A DNA stretch of 8,089 bases from Desulfobacterales bacterium (GTDB lineage Bacteria > Desulfobacterota > Desulfobacteria > Desulfobacterales > Desulfosalsimonadaceae), in contig SKZX01000317.1 of NCBI GenBank assembly GCA_007127175.1, positions 1 through 8,089 of the forward strand, written 5' to 3'. A program made the position numbers and the translations under genes. Below, one piece after another: positions 6,375 to 8,089 of this stretch (position 1 is its first letter; every line of letters starts with the position of its first letter). A model generated the notes under the pieces. The model did not search any database, was not told the DNA's origin, and was given only the letters and a program-made list of their open reading frames with translations.

Positions 6375-6806
6375 TCAGGAATTTTCATCCAGTTCAGGCA
6401 TGACCCGCTCAAGGTCATTCTCGCCGCACTCGGGACAGGCATCGGGCCGCGGCGTCCCGCATTCCGCCATCCAGTCATGCTTGCAGCAGGCGCAGGCAAA
6501 CCGGCGCCCGCCGTCCACAAACTGGTAGTTACCCCCTTCGATACGGATCGCCTTTCCGTTTATCAGCGCGTCCGCAACGGTTTTTCTTGCTTTTTCAATA
6601 ATACGCCCGAATGTGGCGCGGGACACACCCATTTCCTCGCCTGCATCCTCGTGGGAATATCCCTCGTAGTCAGCAAGCCGCAGGGCTTCACATTCATCAA
6701 TGGTCAACCGGGTTTCCATCAGCTTGACCATGGGGATGCCCCTTGGCTTGAAATAACTGACACCCGGATTATGCGCAACATATCGTTTCTTGTGTGGTCT
6801 TCCCAT
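6375..6806 (-). CDS. DUF134 family predicted DNA-binding protein with C-terminal cysteine-rich (zinc ribbon-like) domain
   Basis: The 143-residue product begins MGRPHKKRYV and carries the family signatures YFKPRGIP (18-25), LTIDECEALRLADYEG (34-49) and a sigma-70 region-4-like helix-turn-helix at about 50-75 (HEDAGEEMGVSRATFGRIIEKARKTVADAL), then GKAIRIEGGNY (84-94). Residues 103-135 add a second cysteine cluster, C105, C107, C108, C116, C124 and C127, likely to bind zinc or another metal. Family members are presumed transcription regulators; targets are not known to me. The start is ATG 6806, with AAGGTGG at 6811-6817 4 bases away; the 13 codons further upstream would include that site and the palindrome at 6818-6837. 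It probably controls itself and the adjacent Mrp gene (inference). It is 76 bases downstream of hisD. Confidence 0.88.
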   Translation of the reverse strand: MGRPHKKRYVAHNPGVSYFKPRGIPMVKLMETRLTIDECEALRLADYEGYSHEDAGEEMGVSRATFGRIIEKARKTVADALINGKAIRIEGGNYQFVDGGRRFACACCKHDWMAECGTPRPDACPECGENDLERVMPELDENS

Positions 6807-6817
6807 GCATCCACCTT

Positions 6818-6837
6818 TTTTGAGCAAATACTCAAAA
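6818..6837. promoter_or_regulatory. Inverted repeat before the DUF134 gene, candidate operator
   Basis: TTTTGAG-CAAATA-CTCAAAA: perfect 7-base arms, 6-base spacer, ending directly beside the ribosome binding site (6811-6817). The two-fold symmetry suits a dimeric helix-turn-helix protein, and the neighbouring DUF134 product is the obvious candidate. Binding here could block transcription start or elongation. Confidence 0.5.
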
Positions 6838-6839
6838 TA

Positions 6840-6871
6840 TGTCAATTAATCCCGAGACACCATTGTGTCAA
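6840..6871 (-). promoter_or_regulatory. Possible promoter elements for the DUF134-mrp pair
   Basis: On the minus strand TTGACA occurs twice in the hisD-DUF134 gap (bases 6866-6871 and 6840-6845). Neither has a good -10 at the usual distance; the first has only TAATTG 17 bases on. A short inverted repeat GACAC-CATT-GTGTC (6856-6869) overlaps the first. A promoter is plausible given the gap and the downstream palindrome, but it is weakly supported. Confidence 0.25.
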
Positions 6872-6882
6872 GACAAAAATCA

Positions 6883-8088
6883 TCACTGCCGTTTTTTTAT
6901 CCGGATGCGCATGGATTCCGCATGCGCCCCAAGCCCCTCGGTCTCGGCCAGGCGCACGGCATCGCCGGCTTCTGCAGAAAAAGCCCCGGCCGTGTAATAA
7001 ACCACACTGGTGCGCTTGGTGAAGCAGTCCACGGAAAGGGCGGAAGAGAACCGCGCAGTGCCACCGGTCGGCAGCACATGGTTTGGACCGGCAATATAGT
7101 CCCCGACAGGCTCAGGCGTGTATGCCCCCAGGAATACAGCCCCGGCATTTTTAATGTGGCCCAGCCAGTCAAACGGATCGCGGACCTGGAGCTCCAGGTG
7201 CTCCGGGGCAATCCGGTTGGCAACTGCCATGGCCGCTTCCATGTCGGCCACCACCAGGATGGCGCCGTAACTGTCAATGGACGCTGCGGCAATCTCGACG
7301 CGTGAGAGCCCGGCAAGCTGAGCTTGGAGGGCGGCCTCAACCGCGCGCGCAACATCCATGGATGGGGTTACCAGAACGGCTGAGGCCAGGGCATCGTGTT
7401 CCGCCTGGGAAAGCAGGTCGGCCGCAATGAAATCCGGATCGGCATGGCTGTCTGCAATCACCAGTATCTCACTGGGGCCCGCCACACCATCGATACCGAC
7501 CCTGCCCATAACCATTTTTTTGGCCAGGGTGACGTACACATTGCCCGGCCCCACGATCACATCCACGGGGTCGATGGTTTCCGTGCCGTATGTCAACGCG
7601 GCGATGGCCCAGGCACTGCCGACCTTATAGACCCGATCGATCCCGACCATGTCGGCGGCAACAAGCAGATGAGGGTTCACCCGGCCATCCGCTGTGGGCG
7701 GCGTGACCATGACGACCCTTTCCACCCCGGCAATCTTCGCCGGAATGCCCCCCATGAGCACCGAAGAAACCAGCGGGGTCATCCCGCCCCTTGCGCCGGG
7801 CACATACACGCCGGCAGCGGAAACCGGGATGACCATCTGCCCCAGGATCACGCCCTGGCGCGGCGCGTCAAACCATGAATTTTCGATCTGACGCCGGTGA
7901 AAGGACTCAATCTGGCCTGCCGCCCGCCTCAATGCCGACAAAAAACCATCATCCACGGTTTTCCGGGCCCATGCGATCTCATCGGCTGTCACCAATATGT
8001 CCGCAACTGTCATCGCCGGTGCGTCAAACCGGTTGGTATAGGCGATCACTGCTTCATCCCCGCGATTTCTCACATCCGCAAGGATGCC
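6883..8088 (-). CDS. hisD: Histidinol dehydrogenase, N-terminus off the window
   Basis: Oxidises L-histidinol to L-histidine in two NAD-dependent steps, the end of histidine synthesis; zinc enzyme of the cytoplasm. The frame is open to the right edge (GILADVRNRGDEAV), so the GTG at 8073 is an internal valine. About 401 residues are visible and about 30 are missing compared with the usual 430. Visible key residues: the zinc/substrate pair in LLSQAEHD (Q near 7407, H near 7398), the catalytic Glu-His of IAPEHLEL (near 7203), the zinc Asp of GDYIAGPNHVLPTGG (near 7101) and the zinc His of EGLGAHAES (near 6924); also VGPGNVYV and AGPSEILVIAD of the nucleotide fold. The loop VPGARGGMTPLVSSVLM is about three residues longer than in E. 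coli HisD. HisD-like enzymes for other alcohols, such as sulfopropanediol dehydrogenase, share the fold, but the close match in all regions favours true HisD. It is upstream of and co-directional with the DUF134 gene. Confidence 0.9.
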   Translation of the reverse strand, partial: GILADVRNRGDEAVIAYTNRFDAPAMTVADILVTADEIAWARKTVDDGFLSALRRAAGQIESFHRRQIENSWFDAPRQGVILGQMVIPVSAAGVYVPGARGGMTPLVSSVLMGGIPAKIAGVERVVMVTPPTADGRVNPHLLVAADMVGIDRVYKVGSAWAIAALTYGTETIDPVDVIVGPGNVYVTLAKKMVMGRVGIDGVAGPSEILVIADSHADPDFIAADLLSQAEHDALASAVLVTPSMDVARAVEAALQAQLAGLSRVEIAAASIDSYGAILVVADMEAAMAVANRIAPEHLELQVRDPFDWLGHIKNAGAVFLGAYTPEPVGDYIAGPNHVLPTGGTARFSSALSVDCFTKRTSVVYYTAGAFSAEAGDAVRLAETEGLGAHAESMRIRIKKRQ

Positions 8089-8089
8089 G

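Overview
The window reads as ordinary chromosome from an anaerobic or microaerophilic bacterium. It most resembles a sulfate-reducing or related member of Desulfobacterota. That placement is an inference from gene content: a rubrerythrin, a membrane protein with a rubredoxin-like head, a long pyrophosphate-type phosphofructokinase, a class I (Fe-S) fumarase, and a DUF134 regulator next to an Mrp/NBP35 ATPase. No rRNA, tRNA, CRISPR, phage or transposase gene was seen.

There are eight genes, mostly in converging and diverging pairs. Left to right: the 3' end of a fumarase (+, cut by the window edge); rubrerythrin (-), converging on it with a strong terminator between; a 560-base gap with no convincing gene; a small FKBP-like protein with a cysteine-rich tail (+); a palindromic, MITE-like spacer; a rubredoxin-like/four-helix membrane protein (-); a 355-base divergent promoter region; PPi-type phosphofructokinase (+); and a leftward run of three genes: hisD (cut by the right edge), a DUF134 DNA-binding protein, and the Mrp/NBP35 ATPase.

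Metabolically, the fumarase belongs to the C4-dicarboxylate/TCA steps, the phosphofructokinase to reversible glycolysis/gluconeogenesis using pyrophosphate, and HisD to the last two steps of histidine synthesis. The rest share a theme of metal and thiol chemistry: peroxide-reducing rubrerythrin, a membrane-anchored FeCys4 domain, an Fe-S carrier ATPase with CPHC, a regulator with a cysteine-rich C-terminus, and an FKBP protein ending in five closely spaced cysteines.

The most interesting non-coding items are the 137-base hairpin element between the FKBP and rubredoxin genes, which has 9-base direct repeats at its ends and whose removal would leave both stop codons intact, and a perfect 7+7 inverted repeat just upstream of the DUF134 ribosome binding site, a good candidate operator. 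Four genes were given start codons inside the longest open frame because a good Shine-Dalgarno sequence marks the internal ATG; the FKBP start was also moved in, on a weaker ribosome site.
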